NCBI GenBank assembly: GCA_035263865.1
Contig: DATFQX010000130.1
Span: 19,609-83,608, forward strand
Source of the DNA: VAZQ01 sp035263865
GTDB taxonomy: Bacteria; Pseudomonadota; Alphaproteobacteria; Rhizobiales; Xanthobacteraceae
Reading direction: 5' to 3'
DNA length: 64,000 nucleotides
Shown here: in pieces, positions 1-8,573 of the stretch
Layout: every line of letters starts with the position of its first letter
Numbering within the stretch: the first letter of the stretch is position 1
Notes under the pieces: generated by a model
The model's database searches: none
Told to the model about the DNA's origin: nothing
Seen by the model: only the letters and a program-made list of their open reading frames with translations
Program-made: the position numbers and the translations under genes

Positions 1-1027
1 CATAGGCGCCCTGGTCGTGGAAGTAGCGATCATCAATGGCGAGGATCCGTCCCTCATCGTCGACGGCAGCGCGCAGGCGGTGGAGCTGCTGGCGCGAATG
101 ATTGGCGGCCATCAAATGCTCGCGGCGGTCCTCGATCCATTTCACCGGCCGGTTGAGTCGCATCGCCGCGATACAGACCAACACATCTTCCGGATAGAGC
201 TCGCCGCGGATGCCGAAACCTCCGCCGACGTGGGATTCGTGCACGTGGATCGAGGACGGCGCGCGTTTAAGCATCCGCGCGAGCAGCTCGCGATTGCGGT
301 GCGGCACCTTGGCAGCGCCATGCAATTCGAGGGTGTCGCGTGCTATGTCATAGCGCCCGATCGCACCGCGCGCCTCAAGCGGCACACCGGAATGGCGCCC
401 GATCGCCAATTCGAGCTCAACGACCTTAGGTGCGGCGTGCAGGATCGCGTCGACGTCGCCGTAGCCCTGGCGGATAATGGACACCTCGGTGCTGCGGCCG
501 GCGGAGAATTCGTTGGGCTCGGCGTCGGCGGCGAGCAAGACGGGCAGTTCCTCGATCTCGAGGGAGACAAGTTCAGCCGCGTCTTCCGCCACATAGGGAT
601 CATCAGCGAAAATCGCGGCGACCGGCTCGCCGACATACCGCACCTTCTCGGTGGCGAGCACCGGCTGCCGATAGGGCTCGAGCGCTGGAATTTGTCCCTC
701 GCGGAAGTCGATCGGCGGTACGTCAGCAATATCGGCCGCGGTCCACACCGCGACGACTCCAGCCAAGGCACGCGCAGCCGAGCTGTCGATCGCGGCGATT
801 TTGCCGTGGGCATGGTTGGAGCGAACGATCCGCATGTGCAGCTGATGTGGAAAAGAGATATCGCCAGCGAAACGGCCGCGCCCGCGAACCAGGGGTGGAT
901 CCTCGAGTCGCGGCACGGATTGCCCGATCCACTTGTTGGTCGCCTCTACCGTCGCGCCCGCGTGTCGGCTATCGCCGCTCGCTTGTGATTGCTCAGACCG
1001 GGGTCTCGCATCGACGCTGACGGTCAT
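1..1027 (-). CDS. Xanthine/CO dehydrogenase family large subunit, molybdopterin-binding (CoxL-like), partial
   Basis: This is the catalytic molybdenum-cofactor subunit of a hydroxylase of the CO/xanthine dehydrogenase family. Only the first 342 codons are inside the window and the C-terminal part lies beyond base 1. My reading of the minus strand from the ATG at 1027 is open to the edge and contains the family-typical VGGGFGIRGELYPED segment around residue 280. The start overlaps the stop of the upstream FAD subunit by four bases (ATGA), so the two are translationally coupled. The diagnostic active-site loop that separates true CO dehydrogenase (AYRCSFR) from other family members is outside the window, so the substrate cannot be assigned. 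Family assignment is firm; the substrate is unknown. Confidence 0.88.
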   Translation of the reverse strand, partial: MTVSVDARPRSEQSQASGDSRHAGATVEATNKWIGQSVPRLEDPPLVRGRGRFAGDISFPHQLHMRIVRSNHAHGKIAAIDSSAARALAGVVAVWTAADIADVPPIDFREGQIPALEPYRQPVLATEKVRYVGEPVAAIFADDPYVAEDAAELVSLEIEELPVLLAADAEPNEFSAGRSTEVSIIRQGYGDVDAILHAAPKVVELELAIGRHSGVPLEARGAIGRYDIARDTLELHGAAKVPHRNRELLARMLKRAPSSIHVHESHVGGGFGIRGELYPEDVLVCIAAMRLNRPVKWIEDRREHLMAANHSRQQLHRLRAAVDDEGRILAIDDRYFHDQGAY

Positions 1028-1881
1028 GCGGCCGCCTGTTCGAGTGCGCGGCGGGTGACGGTAAGGGCGAGGTCGCGCCGGTATGTTGCGCTGGTCACGG
1101 CGTCTTCGAGCGGATCGACTACGGATGCCACCGCCGCCGCCGCCGCCTCGAAAACCGCGCGCTCTGCCGGTTGTCCGGCGAGAGCCCGCTCGGCGTCGGC
1201 GATGCGCCGCGGTTGCGGCTCGATCCCGCCAATGGCGACCCGCGGCTCGCAGATCATCCCATCTTGCAGGCGAAAGGTCACAAGCGCCATGCCTAGCGCA
1301 AAATCGCCGGCGCGACGATTGAACTCATAAAATCCGAAACGCGAGTCGGACGAAAGCACGGGCAGCCGCACTTCGGTCAAAAGCTCGTCCTCGTTGAGAG
1401 CTGTTGTCATGATCCCGCGGAAAAAGTCCTGCGCCGGAACGACGCGGATCCCGCCCGCGCTTCTAGTCACCATTTCCGCCCCGAGCGCCGCGGCGACGAG
1501 ACACCACTCGGCCGCCGGGTCGGCATGCGCGATGCTGCCGCAGAACGTGCCACGGGTGCGAATGGGATAGTGGGCGATGTGACGCACCACCGCGGCGAGA
1601 AGCCGCCCGAGCGGCCCATCCACCACCGGCTTGTGGAACGCGGCATGACGCACGCCGGCGCCAATGCAAAGCCGGTTGCCATCCACAGCCAACCGCCGCA
1701 GCGTCTCGACGCCATTGATGTCCACAAGATGCGCCGGGCGCGCCAGACGAAACGCCATGATCGGCACGAGGCTCTGCCCCCCTGCGAGCACGCGCCCATC
1801 TTCGGCCGCAACCTCTGCCAGCGTATCGACTGCTTCTTCGATCGTCTTGGGGGCGTGATATCGGAAACGCGCGGGCTTCAT
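1024..1881 (-). CDS. FAD-binding medium subunit of a molybdenum hydroxylase (CoxM-like)
   Basis: This 285-residue protein is the flavin subunit that passes electrons from the iron-sulfur subunit to an acceptor in CO/xanthine dehydrogenase-type enzymes. The FAD-binding motifs AGGQSLVP (about residue 33) and TRGTFCGSIAHADPAAEW (about residue 110) are both present, and length is normal for CoxM/CutM proteins. It is the first gene of the leftward arm and overlaps the large-subunit gene by four bases. No small iron-sulfur subunit follows on this strand inside the window. The nearest coxS-like gene lies on the opposite, divergent arm together with a second CoxM paralogue. Confidence 0.9.
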   Translation of the reverse strand: MKPARFRYHAPKTIEEAVDTLAEVAAEDGRVLAGGQSLVPIMAFRLARPAHLVDINGVETLRRLAVDGNRLCIGAGVRHAAFHKPVVDGPLGRLLAAVVRHIAHYPIRTRGTFCGSIAHADPAAEWCLVAAALGAEMVTRSAGGIRVVPAQDFFRGIMTTALNEDELLTEVRLPVLSSDSRFGFYEFNRRAGDFALGMALVTFRLQDGMICEPRVAIGGIEPQPRRIADAERALAGQPAERAVFEAAAAAVASVVDPLEDAVTSATYRRDLALTVTRRALEQAAA

Positions 1882-1938
1882 CGTTGCTCACCGCGGATAC
1901 GGCGGCCACCGAAGCAAGGCAGAACGATCACCGCTCGT

Positions 1939-1948
1939 CGCATATGCG
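1939..1948. promoter_or_regulatory. Palindrome CGCATATGCG in the divergent coxM/coxM intergenic region
   Basis: The 146-base gap between the two divergent molybdenum-hydroxylase arms contains this perfect 10-base palindrome near its middle, followed by an AT-rich tract (TTATTTTTTT) that is unusual in this GC-rich window. The position suits a shared operator or promoter. No regulator gene is adjacent, so the role is inference only. Confidence 0.3.
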
Positions 1949-2027
1949 GGAAGCTTATTTTTTTGGATTGAGGCACAGTTGGTGGTGTATGTAAAGAAGC
2001 GGCGTCCCAGGAGATCGATGCGCAAAG

Positions 2028-2909
2028 ATGAAGCCGCCACCCTTTCGTTATTACGACCCGAAAACGGTCAGCGAGACGATCGGCCTGCTGGCTAGCCTCG
2101 AAAACACCAAGCTGCTTGCGGGCGGCCAGTCGTTGATGCCCATGCTCAACATGCGTTTCGTGCTGCCCGACCACATCGTCGATCTCAACCGTGTTGAAGG
2201 CTTGTCCTACATCCGTGAGACCCAAGGCGCGCTTGAAATCGGCGCCATGACGCGCCAACGCGATCTCGAATATTCCGACGCGGTGCGCGCGCGCTGGCCG
2301 ATCATGCACGAAGCGTTGCTCCAGATAGGACATCGGCAGACTCGCAACCGGGGCACGATCGGCGGCTCGCTATGCCATCTCGATCCGGCGGCGGAACTGG
2401 TCTCGCTCGCATTAGGCTATGACGCGACCGTCACGATCGCCGGTCCGACCGGGCAACGCGAGGTCCCGTTCACCGACTTTCCCGTCGCCTATATGACGCC
2501 CGCAATCGAGCCGAACGAACTCGTGGTCGGCGTGCGCTACCCGCAGTGGGCGGCCAAGCACGGCTATGCCTTCGTCGAGTTTTCGCGCCGGCACGGGGAC
2601 TTCGCCATCACCTCCGCGGCCGTTCTGCTCGAGGGCGACGCCTCCGGCAAGATCACGCGCGCGTCGGTGACGATCGGCGGCATGGGGACGGCGCCGAAGC
2701 GTGCCCGCGATGTCGAGGGCGCCCTCCTGGGACAGGTCCCAGCGGGCACACTGTTTCGCGACGCTTGCGAGAGCTGCCGCAAGCTTGAAGCGATCGACGA
2801 CGTGCATGCGCCGGCATCCTATCGCCAGCATCTGGCAGCGGTGCTGTCGCGGCGGGCCTTGGAGAAGGCACACGCGCGCTTACTCGACGCGCACGAGCGT
2901 GCGCATTAG
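2028..2909 (+). CDS. FAD-binding medium subunit of a molybdenum hydroxylase (second CoxM-like)
   Basis: This 293-residue protein is a second flavin subunit of the CO/xanthine dehydrogenase family. It carries AGGQSLMPMLNMRF near residue 32 and NRGTIGGSLCHLDPAAE near residue 107, the two FAD-contact segments. It starts the rightward arm, nine bases before the 2Fe-2S subunit, in the M-S order seen in many cox/cut operons. It differs clearly in sequence from the CoxM on the minus arm, so this is not a recent duplication. With only one large subunit visible, it is unclear which CoxM partners it. Confidence 0.9.
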   Translation: MKPPPFRYYDPKTVSETIGLLASLENTKLLAGGQSLMPMLNMRFVLPDHIVDLNRVEGLSYIRETQGALEIGAMTRQRDLEYSDAVRARWPIMHEALLQIGHRQTRNRGTIGGSLCHLDPAAELVSLALGYDATVTIAGPTGQREVPFTDFPVAYMTPAIEPNELVVGVRYPQWAAKHGYAFVEFSRRHGDFAITSAAVLLEGDASGKITRASVTIGGMGTAPKRARDVEGALLGQVPAGTLFRDACESCRKLEAIDDVHAPASYRQHLAAVLSRRALEKAHARLLDAHERAH

Positions 2910-2918
2910 GAACCGACG

Positions 2919-3437
2919 ATGGGAGAGAGTCGCAAAATCATCCTGACCGTCAACGGAAAGCGGTACGAGGAAGAGGTCGAGGTCCGCGTTACCCTCGCCG
3001 ATTTCATCCGTCATCAGCTCGGTCTCACCGGCACGCACCTTGGCTGCGAGCACGGCGTCTGCGGCGCCTGCACCATCCTGTTCGACGATCGCTCAGCACG
3101 CTCCTGCCTGATGCTTGCGGTGCAGGCGGACGGCCATGATATCCTCACCGTCGAGGGCATTGCGCCCTCAGCCGACGAGCTGCACCCCTTGCAGCAGGCC
3201 TTCCATGAACACCACGGTCTCCAGTGCGGCTTCTGCACTCCGGGCATTCTTACGACGCTGATCGAATTCCTGCGCGACAATCCGGATCCGACCGAGCAAG
3301 AGGTGCGGATCGCCATTTCCGGGAATCTCTGCCGTTGCACCGGCTATCAGAACATCGTCATTGCGACGCTGGACGCAGCCAAGCGGCTGCGCGCGCAGGC
3401 AACCCAAGCGCAGGCAAATCCTGCGAAAACCCGTTGA
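2919..3437 (+). CDS. 2Fe-2S small subunit of a molybdenum hydroxylase (CoxS-like)
   Basis: This 172-residue protein carries the two 2Fe-2S clusters that link the molybdenum site to FAD. The N-terminal plant-ferredoxin-type cluster is ligated by C43, C48, C51 and C63, and the C-terminal helical-domain cluster by C103, C106, C138 and C140 (CGFC and CRC motifs). All eight cysteines are present and the length is standard. It directly follows the rightward coxM gene. A large subunit is not downstream, so it probably works with the divergent coxL or with a distant one. Confidence 0.92.
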   Translation: MGESRKIILTVNGKRYEEEVEVRVTLADFIRHQLGLTGTHLGCEHGVCGACTILFDDRSARSCLMLAVQADGHDILTVEGIAPSADELHPLQQAFHEHHGLQCGFCTPGILTTLIEFLRDNPDPTEQEVRIAISGNLCRCTGYQNIVIATLDAAKRLRAQATQAQANPAKTR

Positions 3438-3514
3438 CCGAAAAATGTTGATTTTCGCGCCGCGCGCAGAGTAGCTAGCGGCAATCTCGAGGGACTTCGA
3501 GGCAGGACTTCGTT

Positions 3515-4381
3515 ATGGCGCACCGGCCGTTCGCATCGGCACCTTACGTGGTGGGCAAAGGCGCGCCCGCATCTGTGGAAGAGCATATACCGGCCGAGGA
3601 ATCGCTGTGTCCGGTCGTCTCGCACGACTGGATCAATTCGGAATACAAGCATCTGGTCGTGGACGCCTCACCCAAGGCGCTCGCGGTCAAACCCGGCCAG
3701 TTTTTCAACCTATTGTGTCCTTCGCCGGATGCCGCCGAACTCTGGCTGCGCCGTCCGCAGAGCGTTTATCGCATCGACTGCGAGAATCGCCGCATCGAGT
3801 TTCTCTATAAGTGCGTTGGCCGCGGAACGTTTGGACTGGCGACGCTTGAGCCGGGGGATGAACTCAACATGGTCGGGCCGCTGGGCGTCGGCTTCACGAT
3901 CGATCGCGCCTGGAAGCACATCGTGGTCCTCGGCCGTGGGGTCGGCCTTGCCACCTTGGCGCCAATTTCCCAGCTCGCCGGCGAATGCGGCATCGGCGTC
4001 ACCGCGATCTTGAGCGCCCGAAGCGCGGAATTCGTGATGGCCGACGATCTCTTCGGCAAGGTCGGCGACGTCGTCGCGGTGCTCGACACCGACGGAACCA
4101 GTGCGGTTGAGCACGTGGAGGCGATACTGAAGCGGCTGATCGCGCAGAGCCGAGCCGACGCTTTCTATACCTGCGGCTCGAACCGGCTCTTGCAACTGAT
4201 GAAGCGCGTCGGCAAGGCGCACGGCATACCCGGTCAGGTCGCCATGGAACAGGTGATGGCCTGCGGGCTCGGCCCCTGCTACGTCTGCGTGCGCACGTTC
4301 GAGGTCGACGGCAAGAAGGAGCTTCGCCGCGTGTGCATCGACGGGCCGGTATTCGATCTACAGGAGGCCGTCGGATGGTAA
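3515..4381 (+). CDS. Dihydroorotate dehydrogenase electron-transfer subunit (PyrK-like)
   Basis: This 288-residue flavo-iron-sulfur protein belongs to the PyrK branch of the ferredoxin-NADP reductase superfamily, which moves electrons between NAD(H) and the class 1B dihydroorotate dehydrogenase. A FAD domain (with RRPQSVYR about residue 81) and a nucleotide domain (GRGVGLATLAPI) lead to a C-terminal 2Fe-2S loop with C250, C255, C258 and C274, the normal PyrK spacing. The next gene, the dehydrogenase, starts inside its last codons. About 45 residues at the N-terminus precede the recognisable domain. The partner gene makes the class 1B reading strong; the actual physiological substrate could be a relative of dihydroorotate. 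Confidence 0.82.
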   Translation: MAHRPFASAPYVVGKGAPASVEEHIPAEESLCPVVSHDWINSEYKHLVVDASPKALAVKPGQFFNLLCPSPDAAELWLRRPQSVYRIDCENRRIEFLYKCVGRGTFGLATLEPGDELNMVGPLGVGFTIDRAWKHIVVLGRGVGLATLAPISQLAGECGIGVTAILSARSAEFVMADDLFGKVGDVVAVLDTDGTSAVEHVEAILKRLIAQSRADAFYTCGSNRLLQLMKRVGKAHGIPGQVAMEQVMACGLGPCYVCVRTFEVDGKKELRRVCIDGPVFDLQEAVGW

Positions 4382-5322
4382 ACATGAGCGTGAAGATCGG
4401 GAATGTAACGCTCAAGAACCCGATCATGCCTGCATCGGGCTGCTTCTCGACCGATCTTGCGCAGGTGATCGACCTCAACCGGCTGGGCGCGCTGGTCGCA
4501 AAGACCGTGTCGCGCGAATTTCGCGCCGGCAATCCGCCGCCGCGCGTGTCCGAAGTCGAAGGCGGCATGATCAATTCCATCGGCCTGCCGACCAAGGGCA
4601 TCGACTATTTCCTCAGCCACCAGGTGCCGGACTACAAGCGATTTGCGCCGCCGCTCGTCGGCTCGATCTCGGCGACGACGCTGGAGGATTTCGAGGCGAT
4701 GGCCCGCGACGTCAGCCCGTCCGCGATCGATGTCCTGGAGGTGAATATCTCGTGCCCCACGCGCGATCCCAAGGGCGGCAATTTCGCGCTGCACGAGGAG
4801 CATACGTTTAACGTCATGCGGCGCATCCGCCAGACGACCGACAAGCCGATCTGGTGCAAGCTCTCTCCCAATGCCGGCGATGTTGTCGCCATTGCCAAGG
4901 CAGCCGAAGCAGCGGGAGCCGACGCGCTGGTGGTGTCGAATACGATCCTTGGCCTCAAGATCGACATCAACACGTTTCGGCCCGCGATCGGCAACAAATT
5001 CGGCGGTCTCTCCGGCCCCGGCATCAAGCCGATCATCGTGCGCATGGTCTATCAGTGCGCCAAGGCCGTGAAGATTCCGATCATCGGCTGCGGCGGCATC
5101 GTCAAAGTCGAGGATGTCGTCGAATACATGCTCGCCGGCGCCAGCGCGGTCATGATCGGCTATCTCATTTTCCGCAACCCGTCGGGAATCATCGCGATCA
5201 TCGAGGGCCTCGAAGAATGGTGCGCCAAGCGCGGCTTTGCCCGTGTCGCCGATCTCACCGGCGCTATGATCGACGAGGCGCCGCGCGAGACTTATGCCGC
5301 GGCCGCTGCCCCGATCGGTTGA
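4375..5322 (+). CDS. Dihydroorotate dehydrogenase, class 1B-like catalytic subunit (PyrD-like)
   Basis: This 315-residue TIM-barrel FMN enzyme interconverts dihydroorotate and orotate, or a related dihydropyrimidine. The start at 4375 is chosen because an AGGAGG site ends seven bases upstream, and because it overlaps the stop of the PyrK-like gene. The catalytic cysteine is C127 in NISCPTRDPKGGNF, and the FMN phosphate loop is visible in IIGCGGI and GASAVMIGY. The segment after the cysteine differs from the more usual SCPN consensus, which leaves room for an altered substrate. A dihydroorotase-like pseudogene follows, so the three form a pyrimidine-ring module beside a molybdenum hydroxylase. 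Confidence 0.8.
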   Translation: MVNMSVKIGNVTLKNPIMPASGCFSTDLAQVIDLNRLGALVAKTVSREFRAGNPPPRVSEVEGGMINSIGLPTKGIDYFLSHQVPDYKRFAPPLVGSISATTLEDFEAMARDVSPSAIDVLEVNISCPTRDPKGGNFALHEEHTFNVMRRIRQTTDKPIWCKLSPNAGDVVAIAKAAEAAGADALVVSNTILGLKIDINTFRPAIGNKFGGLSGPGIKPIIVRMVYQCAKAVKIPIIGCGGIVKVEDVVEYMLAGASAVMIGYLIFRNPSGIIAIIEGLEEWCAKRGFARVADLTGAMIDEAPRETYAAAAAPIG

Positions 5323-5364
5323 TCGAAGCTGCTCGAGCCGAGGCCAATCGCTCGGACGCATGAA

Positions 5365-6409
5365 ATGAGCACCCGCATCACCATTCGAAAACCCGACGAT
5401 TGGCATCTGCACGTGCGCGATGACGCTATGCTCAAGGCGGTGCTGCCGTTCACGGCCAAACATTTCGGTCGCGCCATCCTCATGCCCAATCTCGTGCCGC
5501 CGGTCGTGACCACCAAGGATGCCGTCGCCTATCGCGGGCGAGTGATGGCCGCGCTGCCAAAGGGCTCCAACTTTAAGCCGCTGATGACCTGCTACCTCAC
5601 CGACGACACCGACCCCGACGACGTCGAACGCGACTTCAAGGAGGGTGTGTTCACCGCGGTGAAGCTCTACCCCGCCCACGCCACCACCTATTCGGCTGCG
5701 GGCGTCACGGACCACCGCAAGATCATGCCGGTCTAGAGCGGATGGAAGAGATCGGCATGCCGTTCCTGATGCACGGCGAGGACGTCGACCCCGAGGTCGA
5801 TATCTTCGACCGCGAAGCCATGTTCATCGAGCGCTATCTCTCGAAGTGGACGAGGCAGTTCCCTGCCCTGCGCTTTACGCTCGAGCACCTGTCGTCGAAG
5901 GACGGCGTCGATTTCGTCCGCGGCGCGGCGCCGCAGGTCGGCGGCACGATCACGCCCTATCATCTCGTGTTGACCCGCACCGATTGGCTCGGATGGGGAC
6001 TCAAGCCGTACAGTATTGCATGCCCGTTATAAAAACGGCGAAGGACCGGGCGGCGCGGCGCAAGGCAGCGACATCGGGCGAGGCCTGCTATTTTCTCGGA
6101 ACCGATTCCGCCCCTCATCCGGTGGCGAAGAAGATCGCGGTGAACGACATCCCCGGCGTGTTCAACGCGCCGGTCGCCATTGAGACCTATGCCAAGGTCT
6201 TCGAGGAGGAAGGCGCGCTCGATAGGCTGGAAGCCTTTGCGTCGCTTAACGGCCCCAGACACTATCGTCTGCCGGTGAATGAAACGACGATCACGCTTGA
6301 AAAGTCCCCATGGACTATCCCGCCGGAGGTCAAGGTCGAAGGGCCCGATGAGAAGGCACTCATCTATCGCGGTGGAGAGACGATCGAATGGAAAGTCGTA
6401 TCCGCCTGA
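5365..6409 (+). pseudogene. pyrC: Dihydroorotase (PyrC, homodimeric type), broken by two single-base frameshifts
   Basis: Three consecutive reading frames together encode a full-length PyrC of about 348 residues, the size of the E. coli enzyme. Frame 1 runs from ATG 5365 to HRKIMPV and hits a stop at about 5734; the homology continues one frame over as LERMEEIGMPF. A second shift occurs at about 6015, between LKPY and YCMPVIKTAKDR. Each break is explained by one missing base, possibly a lost C from a CC pair. Metal and substrate residues survive across the breaks: HLH near residue 14, the carbamylated-lysine context AVKLYP, LMHGE, LEHLS and GTDSAPH. Decay is therefore very recent or the breaks are assembly errors. 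Confidence 0.85.
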
Positions 6410-6457
6410 GGTCCCGGCTTGCGCGAAGGCAGCCGTAAGCACCGTGTGAGAGGCTAA

Positions 6458-7945
6458 ATGGCGACATCGCAAGCCGACGTCATCGTCGTGGGCGCAGGCA
6501 ATGCCGCCTTCTGCGCGGCACTTGCGGCGCAGGAGCAAGGCGCCTCGGTGCTGATGCTCGAGGCCGCGCCCGAGGAGGAGGCTGGTGGTAACAGCCGGTT
6601 CACCGCGGGATCGGTGCGTGTGGTCTACACCGGGGTGGACGACATCAAGACGCTGGTCCCCGATCTGACCGAGCAGGAGATCGCCACCACCGACTTCGGC
6701 ACATATACGCGAGAGCAATTTTTCGACGACATGGCACGGGTGACGCAAAATCGCGCCGATCCCGATTTGGTCGAGCTGTTGGTGACCAGAAGCTTCGACA
6801 CGTTCTGCTGGATGCGCGACAAGGGCGTACGCTTCATTCCGATCTACGGCCGCCAAGCCTTCAAGATCGAAGGCAAATTCAAATTCTGGGGCGGCTTGAC
6901 CGTCGAGGCGGTCGGGGGCGGTCCCGGTCTGGTCAAGATGCTCACTGACGCAGCGACCAAACGCGGGATCGAAATTCGCTACCGCACGCGCGCGTTGAGC
7001 CTCCTCTATGACGGTGTGCGGGTGAGCGGAGTGCGCATCCGCCACGACGGCGTCGAAACCAAGCTGCGCAGCAAATCGGTCGTGCTCGCGTGCGGCGGGT
7101 TCGAATCGAATTCCGAGTGGCGCACGCGCTATCTCGGGCCCGGCTGGGACATGGCGAAGGTACGCGGCACACGATTTAACACCGGCGACGGAATCCGCAT
7201 GGCCATCGACATCGGCGCGAGCCCCTGCGGCAACTGGTCCGGCTGCCACGCGGTGCAATGGGAGATGAACGCGCCGGAGTTTGGCGACCTCGCGGTCGGC
7301 GACCAGTTTCAGAAGCACTCCTACCCTTTCGCCATTCTCGTCAACGCCACCGGCAAGCGCTTCGTCGACGAAGGCGCCGACTTCCGCAACTATACCTATG
7401 CCAAATACGGGCGCGTAGTGCTGGAGCAGCCCGGGCAATTCGCCTGGCAGATCTTCGACCGGAAAGTGAAGTATCTGCAGCGTGACGAGTACAAGATCCG
7501 GCAGATCACCAAGGTCGTCGCCAACACGATCGAGGAATTCGCGCACAAACTCGACGGCGTTGACGCGGAACAATTCCTCAAGACGATTGCGGAATACAAT
7601 AAGTCTGTGCGCACCGACGTTCCGTTCAACCCAAACATCAAAGACGGTCGCCGCACGGAAGGACTCGCCGTCAACAAGAGCAACTGGGCAAATACCATCG
7701 ATGAACCGCCCTTCGAAGGCTATGCGGTGACGTGCGGCGTCACCTTCACGTTCGGCGGCTTGCGCATCACCACCGAAGGCGAAGTGCTCAATACCGACTA
7801 CCAGCCGATCCGCGGCCTGTATGCCGCCGGCGAACTGGTCGGCGGGCTGTTCTATTTCAATTATCCGGGAGGCTCCGGGCTCACGTCGGGTGCGGTCTTC
7901 GGCCGCATCGCCGGCGCCTCGGCAGCGCGCGCTGGCAAGAATTGA
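6458..7945 (+). CDS. FAD-dependent dehydrogenase of the tricarballylate dehydrogenase / fumarate reductase flavoprotein family
   Basis: This 495-residue flavoprotein resembles TcuA, which oxidises tricarballylate to cis-aconitate, and the wider fumarate-reductase flavoprotein group. The N-terminal dinucleotide motif is VVGAGNAAFCAALAA, followed by the FAD-contact GGNSRFTAG and ending with a C-terminal NYPGGSGLTSGAVFGRIAG loop. No TcuB-type iron-sulfur/haem partner is adjacent. A tripartite tricarboxylate permease lies just beyond the next gene on the other strand, which fits a carboxylate substrate. Substrate assignment is by family only; a ketosteroid-dehydrogenase-like activity cannot be excluded. 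Confidence 0.75.
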   Translation: MATSQADVIVVGAGNAAFCAALAAQEQGASVLMLEAAPEEEAGGNSRFTAGSVRVVYTGVDDIKTLVPDLTEQEIATTDFGTYTREQFFDDMARVTQNRADPDLVELLVTRSFDTFCWMRDKGVRFIPIYGRQAFKIEGKFKFWGGLTVEAVGGGPGLVKMLTDAATKRGIEIRYRTRALSLLYDGVRVSGVRIRHDGVETKLRSKSVVLACGGFESNSEWRTRYLGPGWDMAKVRGTRFNTGDGIRMAIDIGASPCGNWSGCHAVQWEMNAPEFGDLAVGDQFQKHSYPFAILVNATGKRFVDEGADFRNYTYAKYGRVVLEQPGQFAWQIFDRKVKYLQRDEYKIRQITKVVANTIEEFAHKLDGVDAEQFLKTIAEYNKSVRTDVPFNPNIKDGRRTEGLAVNKSNWANTIDEPPFEGYAVTCGVTFTFGGLRITTEGEVLNTDYQPIRGLYAAGELVGGLFYFNYPGGSGLTSGAVFGRIAGASAARAGKN

Positions 7946-7951
7946 GCTCAC

Positions 7952-8572
7952 ATGGAATTCGACAATTCATTCGAAGTGCCGCTGCCGCCGGCCGAGGCGT
8001 GGAAAGTATTGCTCGACATCGAGCGCATCGCGCCGTGCATGCCGGGTGCCGAGCTGACCGAGGTCGTCGATCAGAGCACCTATAAAGGCAAGATCAACGT
8101 GCGACTCGGCCCGGTGGCGTTGACCTTCGCGGGCATCGTCAAATTCGAGCAGATCGACGGGCAAGCCTACACGGCACGCGTCGCGGCGCAGGGCACCGAC
8201 GCGAAGGGGCGCGGCGGCGCCAATGCAGCTTCGGTTTTTCGGATCGAACCGGCGGGCGGCGGCTCCAAAGTGCTGGTGCACACCAATCTCGCACTATCCG
8301 GCGCGGTGGCGCAGTACGGCCGCGGCGTCGGCATCATCCAGGCAACGGCCGCACAGCTCATGAACCAATTCGCGACGCGGTTGAAGGAGCAGCTCGCGCA
8401 GGAACGGTCCCCGGCTCCCGTACCCGGAGCGACGCAGCCGTCCCCAACGCAGCCGTCGCCTCCCACCGCGGCAAATGCTGGCCCGACAGCAACGGCAAAG
8501 CCGATCTCAGGCTTTGCGCTGCTCGCGAAGGCGCTCTGGAGCTGGATCATCTCCTTATTCAAACGATCCTAA
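7952..8572 (+). CDS. CoxG-like SRPBCC family protein
   Basis: This 206-residue protein begins with a START/SRPBCC fold of about 150 residues that matches the CO dehydrogenase subunit G family (EVPLPPAEAWKVLLDIERIAPCMPGAE near the start, split here by standard conservation). A proline-rich linker at about 150-180 leads to a C-terminal hydrophobic anchor ending LWSWIISLFKRS. CoxG proteins recruit molybdenum hydroxylases to the membrane or aid their assembly. It starts six bases after the flavoprotein gene, so it closes the rightward operon that began with coxM-coxS, consistent with service to that enzyme. It ends one base before the convergent tctA gene. Confidence 0.85.
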   Translation: MEFDNSFEVPLPPAEAWKVLLDIERIAPCMPGAELTEVVDQSTYKGKINVRLGPVALTFAGIVKFEQIDGQAYTARVAAQGTDAKGRGGANAASVFRIEPAGGGSKVLVHTNLALSGAVAQYGRGVGIIQATAAQLMNQFATRLKEQLAQERSPAPVPGATQPSPTQPSPPTAANAGPTATAKPISGFALLAKALWSWIISLFKRS

Positions 8573-8573
8573 G

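Noticed and set aside
4375..5322. PyrD-like gene as the catalytic part of dihydropyrimidine dehydrogenase (PreA)
   Set aside because: There is no C-terminal ferredoxin-like 4Fe-4S domain, and the partner is PyrK-like rather than PreT, so class 1B dihydroorotate dehydrogenase fits better.
4279..5715. Minus-strand open frame of 478 codons opposite pyrD and pyrC
   Set aside because: The plus strand carries motif-level matches to PyrD and PyrC; the antisense frame shows only histidine/aspartate-rich shadow composition.
5960..7951. Long open frame (663 codons) antisense to the pyrC end and the TcuA-like gene
   Set aside because: The plus strand has clear FAD-binding homology here, and the antisense frame has the biased composition typical of high-GC shadow frames with no recognisable domain.
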